Shown piece after piece: positions 36,973 through 47,335 of a DNA stretch of 64,000 nt; positions within the stretch are counted from its first letter, which is position 1, and each line of letters opens with the position of its first letter. The notes under the pieces were generated by a model. The model was given only the letters and a program-made list of their open reading frames with translations. It had not been told where the DNA came from and did not search any database. Made by a program: the position numbers and the translations under genes. Source of the DNA: an uncultured Rickettsiella sp. GTDB taxonomy: Bacteria > Pseudomonadota > Gammaproteobacteria > Diplorickettsiales > Diplorickettsiaceae. The stretch covers positions 124,001 through 188,000 of the forward strand of contig CAMSHF010000001.1 of the NCBI GenBank assembly GCA_947058615.1, written 5' to 3'.

Positions 36973-37439
36973 TTCTTTCCCCCTGGATTCTTTAAGCTAA
37001 AAACTAATTGGCCAATAAGATCTTCTAAAATTAACGCAGGATGTGTATCTTGTACAGTACCATTATTATTTAAAAATGTATGAGCAAATCCTGGAGTTAA
37101 ACTAATATAATTTGCCCCTAATAAGCCTTGAGTTAGAATACTCGCAGAGGTATCTACTGGCAGTTTTTTATATTTTGAATCAATTTTCATTGTCACGAGA
37201 GCTTTATATTGAACATTATCAAGCTTTATTGCACTCACTTCCCCAATATGAACTCCTGCCAAAGAAACTGGCGAGCGTATTTTTAATCCTCCCACGTTGT
37301 CAAATACAGCGGTAATGTTATAACCATTTGCATCAACAGCACTCGTTAAACCACTTACCTTAAAAGCTAAAACTAATAAAGCAAGTATCCCAAACAACAT
37401 AAAAAAGCCAACTAAAATCTCTATTATTCTCTCACGCAC
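36969..37439 (-). CDS. mlaD: MCE-domain subunit MlaD
   Basis: An inner-membrane anchored MCE protein forming the hexameric ring of the Mla transporter. One N-terminal helix (residues about 7-28) is followed by a single MCE domain with VFDNVGGLKIRSPVSLAGVH near residues 45-64. The start is a GTG placed directly after the mlaE stop codon (TAAGTG). The 156-residue length is a little shorter than E. coli MlaD (183) at the C-terminus. Confidence 0.93.
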   Translation of the reverse strand: MRERIIEILVGFFMLFGILALLVLAFKVSGLTSAVDANGYNITAVFDNVGGLKIRSPVSLAGVHIGEVSAIKLDNVQYKALVTMKIDSKYKKLPVDTSASILTQGLLGANYISLTPGFAHTFLNNNGTVQDTHPALILEDLIGQLVFSLKNPGGKK

Positions 37440-38228
37440 TTACCAACCTCCCATCATCACTGCAGTTAATACAAAATCCAAGCCCAGTACAGCCAGGGAA
37501 GAATAAACAACAGTATGTGTTGTTGCTCGGCCAATACCTTGCGCAGTAGGAACGGTATTATATCCTTGAAAAACTGCTATCCACGTTACAACACTTCCAA
37601 AAACAATACTTTTTATAATGCCATTCACTATGTCATCATGAAAATTGACTGCTGATTGCATCGCACTCCAAAATATGCCGCTATTAACACCTAACCAAAC
37701 AACACCCACTAAATATCCACCCCAAATAGCAACCACACTAAAAATAATCATTAATAGGGGCATACTAATAAAACCACCCCAAAAACGTGGAGAAATGACT
37801 CGCCATAATGGATCTACTCCCATCATTTCCATACTTGCAAGTTGTTCCGTTGATTTCATTAAGCCAATTTCTGCTGTTAATGCTGAACCCGCTCGTCCTG
37901 CAAATAATAATGCGGTAACAACAGGCCCTAATTCTCGAACTACGCTTAAAGCAACTAATTGCCCTAATTGTTGGCTTGCTCCAAACTTATTTAAAGTGTT
38001 GTAGCCTTGTAAACCTACCACTAATCCAATAAATAATCCCGATAAGACAATAATGGCTAAGGATAGCACTCCAATAAAATATAATTGTTCGACTAACAAA
38101 GGGAAACTTTTTTTAAATTGTGGTTTCCGAATTAACAAATTCGCTAAAAATAGCCCCGATCGGCCAAGATTTGCTAATAGTTCGAAACCAAATTGACCCA
38201 ATAATTGTAATTTCTCTAATATCGACAT
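37440..38228 (-). CDS. mlaE: ABC transporter permease MlaE
   Basis: The permease of the retrograde phospholipid transporter. The ATG at 38226-38228 gives 262 residues and lies four bases after the mlaF stop; an upstream TTG would overlap mlaF by ten codons. The MlaE/Ttg2B family signature [19 protein letters not shown] and the segment [18 protein letters not shown] near residues 100-117 are clear, with five or six helices. Confidence 0.95.
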   Translation of the reverse strand: MSILEKLQLLGQFGFELLANLGRSGLFLANLLIRKPQFKKSFPLLVEQLYFIGVLSLAIIVLSGLFIGLVVGLQGYNTLNKFGASQQLGQLVALSVVRELGPVVTALLFAGRAGSALTAEIGLMKSTEQLASMEMMGVDPLWRVISPRFWGGFISMPLLMIIFSVVAIWGGYLVGVVWLGVNSGIFWSAMQSAVNFHDDIVNGIIKSIVFGSVVTWIAVFQGYNTVPTAQGIGRATTHTVVYSSLAVLGLDFVLTAVMMGGW

Positions 38229-38232
38229 AGCA

Positions 38233-39024
38233 TTAATGCAGTAAATCTTGCATATAATCAATCGCAGGATAATGAAATGGGACTACACCATCAGGTAAAC
38301 CTCGCAAAAATTGCTGAACTTCTGGATCTTTATCAATATGAATTTTTCCAGGAGGGCCATGGCCAATAATCTTCCCACTGGCAATTAGATAGATATAGTC
38401 AGCCATATTAAGTACTTCTTCAACATCATGGGACACCACAATAGTTGTGATACCTAAAGCTTTATTTAAATTATAAATAAGCTTAATAATCACACCAAGC
38501 GCAATGGGATCCAGACCTGTAAAAGGTTCGTCATACATAATGAGTTCTGGGTCTAAAGCAATCGCCCGTGCTAAAGCGACACGCCGAGCCATACCGCCTG
38601 AAAGTTGATTAGGCATAAGTTTTTTTGCGCCACGTAAGCCAACTGATTGTAGTTTCATCAAAACAATATCCCGAACCATGAAATCAGGCAACGCAGTAAG
38701 CTCTCTTAAAGGGAAAGCAACATTTTCAAAAACATTTAAATTAGTAAATAAAGCACCACTTTGAAATAAAATACCCATTTTACGACGTAATTTATACAAC
38801 TGTGCTTGAGGTAATTTGTTTATTAATTTACCATCAACATAGATACTCCCACACTCAGGTTTCAATTGGCCGCCGATTAAACGTAATAATGTTGTTTTAC
38901 CACAACCACTAGGGCCCATAATGGCCGTTATTTTACCTCGTGGGATATTGAGCTTGATATCAGAAAAAACAATACGTCCGTTACGATGAAAACTTAAGTT
39001 TTGGATATTGACGAAATTACTCAA
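38233..39024 (-). CDS. mlaF: ABC transporter ATPase MlaF
   Basis: The nucleotide-binding subunit of the Mla complex. Walker A is GPSGCGKTT near residues 37-45, the ABC signature is [14 protein letters not shown] near residue 140, Walker B is [13 protein letters not shown] and the switch His is in VVSHD. The start is a TTG one base after the stop of the DsbA-like gene, behind GGGGA, so it is likely co-transcribed and coupled with that gene. 263 residues is normal. Confidence 0.95.
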   Translation of the reverse strand: MSNFVNIQNLSFHRNGRIVFSDIKLNIPRGKITAIMGPSGCGKTTLLRLIGGQLKPECGSIYVDGKLINKLPQAQLYKLRRKMGILFQSGALFTNLNVFENVAFPLRELTALPDFMVRDIVLMKLQSVGLRGAKKLMPNQLSGGMARRVALARAIALDPELIMYDEPFTGLDPIALGVIIKLIYNLNKALGITTIVVSHDVEEVLNMADYIYLIASGKIIGHGPPGKIHIDKDPEVQQFLRGLPDGVVPFHYPAIDYMQDLLH

Positions 39025-39025
39025 G

Positions 39026-39706
39026 CTATTCGTCCCCTTTTCGCACTTTCTCTATTAGATAATCAGCAACCTGCAAAAAATGTATGGGATCTCCTCCTAT
39101 CATACTTGGATCAACTTTATATCGATTATCAATTACTAATGTAGGTGCTGCGAGAATTTTATCTTCTTGCATCAAAGTATCACTTCTTAATAACTGCGCA
39201 TCTATTCCTGGCGAAAAACTTGCAATGTTTTCAAACTCGTGTTGTTTAACGCCATGTTTTATAAAAAACTCTTCTAACAATTTAGGATCTGATAAATCTT
39301 GTCCTTCAACATGAATAGCTTTAAATATTGCGGGCGTCAATTCTTTTTCTACTCCCAACATTTGAGCGACATAATAAGCTCGCGCTAAACTGCGCCAGCT
39401 TGGTTGAAATACAATAGGTACGCGTTCAAATATTACATAACTTGGCTTCTTTGCAAGCCATTTGTTCAATATAGGTTCAAAATGATAGCAGGCAGGGCAA
39501 GCATAATTAAAAAACTCAATGACTCGTACTTGTGCCTTTGGAGTTAATTCAGGAATAATCTGAGATGTAGAAATAAGTTCATAATCTTTCCCCACTTTAA
39601 AATTTTTCGATGGTGTGGTCTTAGAATTATTATCTATTTTTCCACAAGAGGTCAAAATAACAGATAATACTAAAAACAATAGACTACGGAATCCCAATTT
39701 AAGCAT
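39026..39706 (-). CDS. DsbA-like thiol-disulfide lipoprotein
   Basis: A 226-residue periplasmic thioredoxin-fold protein. The N-terminal segment SLLFLVLSVILTSCGK ends in a lipobox (LTSC), so it is probably a lipoprotein. The redox motif CPAC lies in FNYACPACYHFEP near residue 76, and a cis-Pro loop APTLVID near residue 188. It should oxidise or isomerise disulfides in secreted proteins; Legionella-type DsbA lipoproteins are comparable. A GAGGG ribosome-binding site precedes the ATG. Its tight coupling to mlaF is unusual. Confidence 0.88.
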   Translation of the reverse strand: MLKLGFRSLLFLVLSVILTSCGKIDNNSKTTPSKNFKVGKDYELISTSQIIPELTPKAQVRVIEFFNYACPACYHFEPILNKWLAKKPSYVIFERVPIVFQPSWRSLARAYYVAQMLGVEKELTPAIFKAIHVEGQDLSDPKLLEEFFIKHGVKQHEFENIASFSPGIDAQLLRSDTLMQEDKILAAPTLVIDNRYKVDPSMIGGDPIHFLQVADYLIEKVRKGDE

Positions 39707-40438
39707 ACAGCCCTCTTTTAATAAAGAAATCTAAAGCAAGCCCCTTCCAAAACTATCATAACTTCAGTTAATTTTTAATGGACTGAAACAGGTATTAGAA
39801 AAGCACCCGTGACAAAAAAGGGAGTTAACTTAAATATTGAAGCACCTAAAACAAGTTCACACTCGTGCGTTTTATAAAAGCTAACATGACACGTAAGCCT
39901 AAGTCTCAGTCATATACGAAATTCCCCTCTTACTTTAAAGATCAGAAAAGAAGCTAAATAACCCCTTAGATTTTGAAATAGACCTTATAAAAATGGTCAA
40001 GCATAACACAACTTATCGAAAAATGTTAAACAAGAACAATATGGTAAAGAAATATGATGGATTTTAAAAGTTATCGCTTTTTTAATTTACCAATTAGGAA
40101 AAAAATTTAATCTACTCGTTCCGTTTTAAATTTTTAGCACATTGAATTAATAGATAAGTCCATAGTATAGTTTAAAAAAGATAGTATTTTGTCATTTTAT
40201 TATAAGGTGCTAACGATATACCTATTAAAAATACATAGATAAACTTCGGCTAACGCATTATCAAGATTCAAAATCGAGGAGTTTTTTCTCTGAAAAGTTC
40301 TATATGTGGCATATCAATATCTACTTACAAGCTAAAAGACCTGATAATCGAAAAGACAAATATTTTCTTCATAGAATGCAATAGGAATGCAAACAATATC
40401 AATAGTTCTTATTTAACTATTTTTTATGGAGATACACT
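39707..40438. other. Gene-free stretch of about 730 bases
   Basis: The longest gap in the window. I found only frames under 30 codons without ribosome-binding sites, no tRNA, no long inverted repeat and no remnant of a recognisable gene. It could hold a decayed gene or an unrecognised RNA. Confidence 0.5.
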
Positions 40439-40645
40439 ATGCAGAATATATCTGAGCAAACTCGATATCAAATAATTGCCCAAAATCGTAACAATACCCT
40501 TTTAGTCAACATTATCGGTCAGGGCTTATATTTTATACGCACAGCCGACCAAATCTTTAGTGCTCCAGGACTAATAACTGGTTTTTCACAAGAAGAAGCG
40601 GCCCTAATAGGTTACATAGTAGGCTCAGAAAATCAGAAGATCTAG
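40439..40645 (+). CDS. Single-domain relative of the two-repeat protein
   Basis: A 68-residue protein whose ATG follows a GGAG sequence by seven bases. Residues 9-14 (RYQIIA) and 38-64 (QIF...GLITGFSQEEAALIGYIVGSE) align with the second unit of the protein at 23436-23984, which reads YYKLIA, then EI...LILEKLTPQEIYELGYTVGSE. It therefore looks like a free-standing copy of the same small domain. Function and family are unknown. It stands alone between two gene-free stretches. Confidence 0.65.
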   Translation: MQNISEQTRYQIIAQNRNNTLLVNIIGQGLYFIRTADQIFSAPGLITGFSQEEAALIGYIVGSENQKI

Positions 40646-41021
40646 GTCTTAATAAAAAAATCGATTTCTAATTACCTAACTTACTTGTCTCTGACTCTTT
40701 GCTAAAATAAAAGTTGACAGACGAGTCGTAAAGCTTGTTATCCTGAATTATTGGGAATAAAAAATAATTCAGGACTTGACTATTATTCGTTAAGAAATGC
40801 TAAGTGATGACCACACAAAGTATATCAGTTACACTTTATCTTTTATGAAAAACAAATAACTATTGGGTTTAGATGAACAGATCCCGAACTTTATAAGGTA
40901 CATAAATAAAATTATTTAAAAAATCACTATCCAAAATAAAATGCCAGTATTTTATTTAAGTATCTTGTATTCACGTAAGTTCAATCAAAATCACTTATGA
41001 ATGTAATTGAGGGGATCTTTA
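40646..41021. other. Gene-free stretch before rpiA
   Basis: About 375 bases with no credible gene. A perfect TTGACA occurs at about 40714-40719, followed after 18 bases by TTATCC, a possible but weak promoter. The right end contains the GAGGGG ribosome-binding site of rpiA. Confidence 0.35.
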
Positions 41022-41699
41022 ATGATAATTCAATCCAAGGAAATGTTAAAAATCAAAGTCGCTGAAGCGGCATTAGATTTTATTAAAACCGGTTCTATTT
41101 TAGGCTTAGGTAGTGGTAGCACAATCAACTATCTTATCACAGCGTTAGAGAAAATCAGATGTAAAATAGAAGGAGTCGTCGCCGCTTCTATAGAAACTGA
41201 AAAACGATTAAAGGATCTTAACATTCCCGTTTTGGATCTAAATAACACAGGTGAACTGTCGCTTTATATAGACGGTGCTGATGAAGTTAATCCTCAGCTA
41301 CAACTCATAAAAGGGGGGGGAGGAGCATTAACACGCGAAAAAATTATTGCTGCAGCGAGCCGGAATTTTATTTGTATTGTGGATGAAAGTAAGTACGTCC
41401 CAATTCTTGGACAAAAAAATCTTCCCCTAGAAGTTATTCCTATGGCCAGAAGCTACGTAGCTAGAGAACTCGTAAAATTAGGTGGCTTTCCTGTTTATAG
41501 AGAAAAATTTATAACTGACAATGGCAACATTATATTAGATACACAACATTGGGATTTTACCGACCCCATTAAACTTGAGCGTTTACTCAACAATATCCCA
41601 GGTGTAGTAAGTAATGGCCTATTTGCTCAGCGCCCTGCCAATATATTACTCATGGCTTATCAAGAAGGTATTAAGACATTGAAAAATAATATTATTTAA
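41022..41699 (+). CDS. rpiA: Ribose-5-phosphate isomerase A
   Basis: It interconverts ribose 5-phosphate and ribulose 5-phosphate in the pentose phosphate pathway. The ATG at 41022 gives 225 residues and follows GAGGGG by seven bases. Family motifs include [13 protein letters not shown] near residue 28, [25 protein letters not shown] (catalytic Asp and Glu) near residue 83, and IVDESKYV. It ends with a four-base overlap with the convergent ahcY. Confidence 0.95.
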   Translation: MIIQSKEMLKIKVAEAALDFIKTGSILGLGSGSTINYLITALEKIRCKIEGVVAASIETEKRLKDLNIPVLDLNNTGELSLYIDGADEVNPQLQLIKGGGGALTREKIIAAASRNFICIVDESKYVPILGQKNLPLEVIPMARSYVARELVKLGGFPVYREKFITDNGNIILDTQHWDFTDPIKLERLLNNIPGVVSNGLFAQRPANILLMAYQEGIKTLKNNII

Positions 41700-43012
41700 T
41701 AACGATAATAATCTGATTTATAAGGTCCTTGCCTATTTACATTAATATATTGTGCTTGTTCGGAAGTCAGTTCTGTTAACTTAGCACCTACTTTATCTAA
41801 GTGTAAACGAGCCACTTGTTCATCCAATATTTTAGGTAACACATAAACCTTACCTTTTTCATACCGATCACTACGTTGCCATAATTCAATCTGAGCTAAA
41901 ACTTGGTTAGTAAATGAATTAGACATCACAAAACTTGGATGCCCTGTCGCGCAGCCTAGATTGACTAAACGACCTTCTGCTAATAATAATAAACGTTTTT
42001 TATTTGGAAAATTTATTTGATCAACTTGTGGCTTAATAGTCAACCAATTAAATTGACGCAACCCAGCTACGTCTATCTCGGAATCAAAATGGCCAATATT
42101 ACAAACAATAGCGAGATCTTTCATTTGTTGCATATGGGATAAAGTAATCACATCTTTATTCCCTGTGGCGGTTACAAAGATATCCCCTAGTGTTGCGACA
42201 TCATCCATGGTCACCACACGATAACCTTCCATAGCCGCTTGTAATGCACAGATAGGATCAATTTCAGTAATCCAAACCATCGCGCCATAAGCTCTTAGAC
42301 TTTGGGCGCAACCTTTTCCTACATCACCATATCCACAAACTACAGCAATTTTACCCGCGATCATAACATCTGTTGCCCGTTTTAAGGCATCAATTAAAGA
42401 CTCTCTACAGCCATAGAGGTTATCAAATTTAGATTTTGTTACTGAATCATTTACATTAATTGCGGGGACTAATAATGTTTTTTCCTTCTGCATTTGATAA
42501 AGTCTATGAACTCCTGTTGTTGTTTCTTCTGAAACTCCGTTAATAGCCCGTAAGAGTTCTGGATACTTTTTATGCATTAATAAAGTAAGGTCGCCACCAT
42601 CATCAAGAAGTAAGTTTGGCTTCCAGCCATCTGCACCTACAATAGTTTGTTCAATACACCACCAAAACTCCTCTTCGGTTTCTCCTTTCCAAGCAAAAAT
42701 CGGAATATTTTGAGCTACCATTGCCGCTGCAGCATGATCTTGGGTAGAAAAAATATTACAGGATGACCAACGAACTTCGGCACCCAAATCAAGCAATGTT
42801 TCTATCAAAACGGCCGTTTGTATAGTCATATGCAAACATCCTGCAATTCGAGCACCTTTTAAAGGTTTTTCGTGACTATATTTTTTTCGTAAAGCCATTA
42901 AACCTGGCATTTCTGTCTCTGCAATGGTTATCTCTCGCCGTCCCCATTCAGCTAAACTTAGGTCGGCAATTTTATAATCAACAATGCGAGGCTTTAATTT
43001 TTCTGTAATCAT
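41696..43012 (-). CDS. ahcY: S-adenosylhomocysteine hydrolase
   Basis: It splits S-adenosylhomocysteine to adenosine and homocysteine, removing the inhibitory product of methylation. The 438-residue length and motifs are typical: the substrate segment [19 protein letters not shown] and the NAD-binding loop [17 protein letters not shown]. The C-terminal KSDYYRY is the conserved end of the family. It lies downstream of metK on the same strand with a 186-base gap, so the SAM cycle genes are neighbours. Confidence 0.96.
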   Translation of the reverse strand: MITEKLKPRIVDYKIADLSLAEWGRREITIAETEMPGLMALRKKYSHEKPLKGARIAGCLHMTIQTAVLIETLLDLGAEVRWSSCNIFSTQDHAAAAMVAQNIPIFAWKGETEEEFWWCIEQTIVGADGWKPNLLLDDGGDLTLLMHKKYPELLRAINGVSEETTTGVHRLYQMQKEKTLLVPAINVNDSVTKSKFDNLYGCRESLIDALKRATDVMIAGKIAVVCGYGDVGKGCAQSLRAYGAMVWITEIDPICALQAAMEGYRVVTMDDVATLGDIFVTATGNKDVITLSHMQQMKDLAIVCNIGHFDSEIDVAGLRQFNWLTIKPQVDQINFPNKKRLLLLAEGRLVNLGCATGHPSFVMSNSFTNQVLAQIELWQRSDRYEKGKVYVLPKILDEQVARLHLDKVGAKLTELTSEQAQYINVNRQGPYKSDYYRY

Positions 43013-43198
43013 AAATACTTATCTCATTCCAATAACTTTAATAAAAAGCAATTCTTTTAAACATCGTTCTTACGCTTTCACTTTCATAAGCATAAACTTC
43101 CATATGTACCGCCAATATAAAGATAATGTATTCCTTGTTTTATTAAAAAATGAGGATCATTGCGTGACTAAAGAAAATTCATTATCAACCTAATAAAT

Positions 43199-44386
43199 TT
43201 AAGATTCTGTTACTTGTTTTATTTCATGTGTTAACAGATCTGCGCGTAATAATTCCTTCTTATCGGTCTTCTCCCAAGGAAAATCTTGGTCTTCACGGCC
43301 AAAATGCCCGTAGGCTGCAGTTGGTTTATAAATAGGCCTTAATAAATTAAGCATTTCAATTATGCCATACGGTCTTAAGTCAAAATGCTGTTGAATTAAC
43401 TCAACAATACGTTGATCAGATAATTTAGCGGTACCAAATGTATTAATATTGATGGATGTGGGCTCTGCAACACCTATCGCATAAGATACTTGTATTTCGC
43501 AGCGTTCGGCTAAGCCCGCTGCAACAATATTTTTGGCAACATAGCGCGCCGCATAGGCCGCAGAGCGATCGACTTTAGTGGGATCTTTACCTGAAAAACA
43601 ACCTCCACCATGACGTGCTATACCGCCATAAGTATCTACAATAATTTTACGTCCAGTTAAACCCGTATCCCCTAAAGGACCGCCGATGACAAAACGACCG
43701 GTAGGGTTTACATAATATCTTGTGGACTTTGTTAGCCAAGTTGCAGGAAAAGTAGGTTTGATAACTTCTTCCATAATCGCTTCTTTCAAATCATCATAAG
43801 CAATATCAGGAGCATGTTGAGTAGAAAGCACTATCGCTTCAACACCGATAGGCCTACCATTTTGATAACGTAAAGTTACTTGACTTTTGGCATCAGGCCG
43901 TAACCAGCTCAAACTATTATTTTTACGTAGTCTCGCCTGACGTTCCATTAATCGATGAGCATAGGTAATCGCAGCAGGCATCAGCACATCAGTTTCATTA
44001 CTGGCATAACCAAACATCAAACCTTGATCACCGGCACCTTGATCGAGTTTATTGAGTTTATCAACTCCTTGAGCAATATCAGGTGATTGTTTGCCAATCG
44101 CTGTCATAACTGCGCAGGATTCCCAATCGAACCCCATTGATGAGCTGTTATAGCCTATCGCTTTTACTGTTTCTCTAACGATCTGATCTACATCAACCCA
44201 GGCCGTTGTAGTTACCTCGCCAGCCACTAACACCATACCCGTCTTGACAAGTGCTTCACAGGCAACCCTAGCGTTTTTATCCTGAAGTAAAATAGCATCT
44301 AAAACCGCATCAGAAATTTGATCGGCAATTTTATCTGGGTGTCCTTCTGACACCGATTCCGAAGTAAATATCGTGTAATTATCCAT
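43199..44386 (-). CDS. metK: S-adenosylmethionine synthetase
   Basis: It makes SAM from methionine and ATP. The 395-residue length is normal. Signatures are [21 protein letters not shown] at the N-terminus, the hexapeptide [12 protein letters not shown] near residue 116 and [19 protein letters not shown] near residue 258. A GAGAA ribosome-binding site precedes the ATG. The product feeds the methyltransferases in the window, including BioC and the O-methyltransferase. Confidence 0.97.
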   Translation of the reverse strand: MDNYTIFTSESVSEGHPDKIADQISDAVLDAILLQDKNARVACEALVKTGMVLVAGEVTTTAWVDVDQIVRETVKAIGYNSSSMGFDWESCAVMTAIGKQSPDIAQGVDKLNKLDQGAGDQGLMFGYASNETDVLMPAAITYAHRLMERQARLRKNNSLSWLRPDAKSQVTLRYQNGRPIGVEAIVLSTQHAPDIAYDDLKEAIMEEVIKPTFPATWLTKSTRYYVNPTGRFVIGGPLGDTGLTGRKIIVDTYGGIARHGGGCFSGKDPTKVDRSAAYAARYVAKNIVAAGLAERCEIQVSYAIGVAEPTSININTFGTAKLSDQRIVELIQQHFDLRPYGIIEMLNLLRPIYKPTAAYGHFGREDQDFPWEKTDKKELLRADLLTHEIKQVTES

Positions 44387-44528
44387 TTTTTCTCAAACTT
44401 AATAAAGGGAAGTTATGCTTAATAAATTAAGATTTAAAGCCAAAAGAGCATATACTAACGAATATTATTTAAAATAGCTAATTAAGATAGCTAAGATAGC
44501 TCTTGAACTAATTTATAGAGCGAACCTA

Positions 44529-45815
44529 TTAGGATCGTTGCGGCTCGCGCATTAGAAATGTAGCAATAAAGGCGATACAAAATCCTATCGGTATAATAAG
44601 TAAGGCGCGATGATAATCGCTAGGCGAATAGATTCTAACCTGGTTTACCACCGTTCCTTGAAAATTAGCATCCATCAACCAGCCAAATAAAGGTTGAAAT
44701 ATCGCATAACTTCCGATTGCCATAAAAGATACTACACTCACCGAGGTGGCTGTTAAACTTTTTGGATTACTTGCAGCAACTAATGGATAGCATAATACTT
44801 GACTACTGGTAAAAACCCCTAAAGCAAAAAATAACAAAGCTATCGACACAATAGAAATTCCCGATACGCAGACAATTATAATGATTAATAACTCAGAAAT
44901 AATAACCCCTAACATCATGAGGGGTATGCGTTTCTGAATTTTATCAGAAATCCACCCTACGACAGGACCACCAATAATTGTGCCTATAAAGAGTAAACTC
45001 GGTGCAAACGAAGCCTCGGTTGCAGAAAAATGATCTGCTTGCTGTAGAAATAAACTTCCCCAAATCGCTCCTAAAAGTGCAATAGGTAAATTTAATAAAG
45101 CAACATAAAGTCCACATAAGCTATTTTGTGGATTTAAATAAGCAAGTCGCCAACTCTTAAAAAGACCCAGCGTAGAAATTTCTTGATGATCATCTGTTTT
45201 TTCAAGATAAAAATTAGCAGGATAGTCTTGAACAAACTTAAAGATTATTAAAAAAATTAGGGCGCCTAAACCTGCATCAAATAACAAAGCGTGACGCCAA
45301 CCTACTAATTCAACTAATAGCGTTAAAGGTGTTTGCGCTACCATGCCTCCTAGCATAGCCATCGTTACAATTAAACCGGTCACTAACGCCATATTTTTTG
45401 CTGGAAACCAACGCGAAGCAAGTCGAATGCTACTTAAAAAACAAAAGGCGCTCCCAATACCACTCATAAAACGAAATAGCGATGCCCAAATAAATGAGCT
45501 TGTCGTTGCAAAAGAGGCAATACCCACAATACAAAGCAGCAAAGAAGATAAAATAACTTTACGTGTTGAATAACGATCTAACAAAGCACCTGCAATAGGT
45601 AAAAATAATAAATTAGCATAAAAATAGTAAGCAGATAGCTTACCTAGCCCTGTGGCATTTAGAGAAAATGCATCCATTAAGTTTGCACTGATCGCATTAA
45701 ACATATTCATTTGAATAAATTCATAGAAAAAAAACAGTGCGGCCGAAAAACAAACTATCCATGGTAATTTCTTATCCATTACGAAAACATTCTCATGAAA
45801 AGTTGAATTCAACAT
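44529..45815 (-). CDS. MFS transporter, Pht-like (copy 2)
   Basis: A 12-helix transporter of 428 residues; a later ATG at 45777-45779 would give 416. The start region PWIVCFSAALFFFYEFIQMNMFNAIS is nearly identical in pattern to its upstream neighbour and resembles the Legionella phagosomal transporter (Pht) family. Pht proteins import amino acids or nucleosides from the vacuole. Its substrate is unknown. The start codon overlaps the stop codon of copy 1 by seven bases. Confidence 0.85.
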   Translation of the reverse strand: MLNSTFHENVFVMDKKLPWIVCFSAALFFFYEFIQMNMFNAISANLMDAFSLNATGLGKLSAYYFYANLLFLPIAGALLDRYSTRKVILSSLLLCIVGIASFATTSSFIWASLFRFMSGIGSAFCFLSSIRLASRWFPAKNMALVTGLIVTMAMLGGMVAQTPLTLLVELVGWRHALLFDAGLGALIFLIIFKFVQDYPANFYLEKTDDHQEISTLGLFKSWRLAYLNPQNSLCGLYVALLNLPIALLGAIWGSLFLQQADHFSATEASFAPSLLFIGTIIGGPVVGWISDKIQKRIPLMMLGVIISELLIIIIVCVSGISIVSIALLFFALGVFTSSQVLCYPLVAASNPKSLTATSVSVVSFMAIGSYAIFQPLFGWLMDANFQGTVVNQVRIYSPSDYHRALLIIPIGFCIAFIATFLMREPQRS

Positions 45816-47125
45816 AGACTATTCTCACGCGTGAAAGGCTGACAATAGGTTTCACGTAAATAAAACGCGGCGACGAGACTCACTATAAAAGCAATCGGCA
45901 GGATGGACATACCATATAGAAAATTACCGCGTGAATAATAAGGCACTCCTTGTAAAAAAGTTTGATTCCAATGAAGATCAATTAACCAACCAAATAAAGG
46001 TTGAAATACGGCACCGCCCCCCATAATTAATATGGAGGCTAAACTGGTTGAAGTACCTGTTAAGTATCTAGGATTACTTTCAGCAATTAAGGGATAGCTA
46101 ATAATTTGTGTACTTGTAAAAAAGCCTAACAACAAAAACAAAATAAGCAAACTATAGAAAGGTAATTGAGGAGTAAACATAATAATAATTAAAACAAGTA
46201 AGGAAAATAAAGCGCCGATAATCATCAATAGTCTTCGTCTCGCAATAAAGTCAGAAAACCAGCCTACTAAAGGCGAGCCGATAATAGTCCCCAAAAAGAT
46301 CATCATAGCCACTAACGAAGCTTGAGTTTTTTCCAGATGGTGTACTTGCGTTAAATACAATGTCCCCCACAATGCGCCCAACAAAATAATAGGCAAATTT
46401 AAAAGACATGTATATATTCCTGCTAAAATATTCTGTCTATTCCGTAAAGATAAACGGATACTTTTCATGATTGAAATAGGCAGGGAAGTTACCACATCAA
46501 GCACTTTTTCAGAAGCTTGATGCATAGGATAATCATAAACAAAAAAGTAAACTAATAAAGTAATCAGCACCCCTAATAACGCATTTATCATCACAGCAAC
46601 CCGCCATCCTAGGAAATGCACTAGCAAAGCAAAAGGAGTTTGAGCCACAATCCCCCCCGCCATCGCAATGGTAATCATAATACCAATGACTAGGGCTAAC
46701 CGCTGTGATGGAAACCAGCGCGTCGCTAATTTAATGCAGCTTAAAAAGCAAAAAGCATTACCAATTCCAGCTATGAAATGACTAAAAGCCGCTATTTCAA
46801 AAGATCGGCTGAAGGCAAACAACAGCGTGGAAAGGACCACCATAATCATCGCGCTGAGAATAATTTTTCGGATAGAAAATCGATCAACTAGGATTCCAGC
46901 AAATAGTAAGAAAATAACATCGGCATAAAAGTAGGTTGCAGATAAAAAACCCAATTGACTCGCATTGATAGAAAAATCATGCATTAACTCTTGACTAATC
47001 GAGTTAAACATCCCCATCTGGATAAACTCATAAAAGAAAAAGAGCGCTGCAGAAAGACAAACCAACCAAGGCTGAAGCTTAGAAAAGCTGAGGGGGTCAA
47101 ATCGTTTAAAGATGCTTCTAGCCAT
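45809..47125 (-). CDS. MFS transporter, Pht-like (copy 1)
   Basis: A 438-residue, 12-helix transporter paralogous to the gene that follows it. Shared landmarks are PWLVCLSAALFFFYEFIQM, the helix-2/3 loop DRFSIRKIILS, AGIGNAFCFLSCIKLATRWFP and VGWFSDFIARRR. A good GAGG ribosome-binding site precedes the ATG. The tandem arrangement suggests a local duplication with divergence in substrate. A GC-richer intergenic region with a palindrome lies upstream and could regulate the pair. Confidence 0.86.
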   Translation of the reverse strand: MARSIFKRFDPLSFSKLQPWLVCLSAALFFFYEFIQMGMFNSISQELMHDFSINASQLGFLSATYFYADVIFLLFAGILVDRFSIRKIILSAMIMVVLSTLLFAFSRSFEIAAFSHFIAGIGNAFCFLSCIKLATRWFPSQRLALVIGIMITIAMAGGIVAQTPFALLVHFLGWRVAVMINALLGVLITLLVYFFVYDYPMHQASEKVLDVVTSLPISIMKSIRLSLRNRQNILAGIYTCLLNLPIILLGALWGTLYLTQVHHLEKTQASLVAMMIFLGTIIGSPLVGWFSDFIARRRLLMIIGALFSLLVLIIIMFTPQLPFYSLLILFLLLGFFTSTQIISYPLIAESNPRYLTGTSTSLASILIMGGGAVFQPLFGWLIDLHWNQTFLQGVPYYSRGNFLYGMSILPIAFIVSLVAAFYLRETYCQPFTRENSLC

Positions 47126-47232
47126 TAATGCCTCAAACAGAAAATCGACTTCACCGTCTTTTATTTTTATGGGCTATTTGAGAAGCGTAGTGTATAGCAA
47201 GCCAAGCCCATTGTCCAAGCTAAATCATACCC

Positions 47233-47246
47233 CCCAATTAATTGGG
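47233..47246. promoter_or_regulatory. Perfect 14-base palindrome upstream of the Pht-like pair
   Basis: CCCAATTAATTGGG is an exact palindrome about 108 bases upstream of the transporter start. It is enclosed by a longer inverted pair, GTATAGC at 47192-47198 and GCTATAC at 47263-47269. It may be an operator or the centre of a structured RNA. Confidence 0.4.
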
Positions 47247-47335
47247 TAGTAGGGCGTTTTTCGCTATACCCCACCAACGGGCGCCCCCGAGAACCCAACT
47301 TGATTTAACGGTGTATTTTTTGTCGAACCGAACTC

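Noticed and set aside
37645-38004. Open frame of 119 codons opposite mlaE
   Set aside because: Fully inside a confident gene and without a ribosome-binding site.
42984-43193. Open frame in the metK-ahcY gap on the plus strand
   Set aside because: Begins inside ahcY, lacks a ribosome-binding site and has no coherent protein character. The gap was also examined for an SAH riboswitch and no matching conserved core was recognised.
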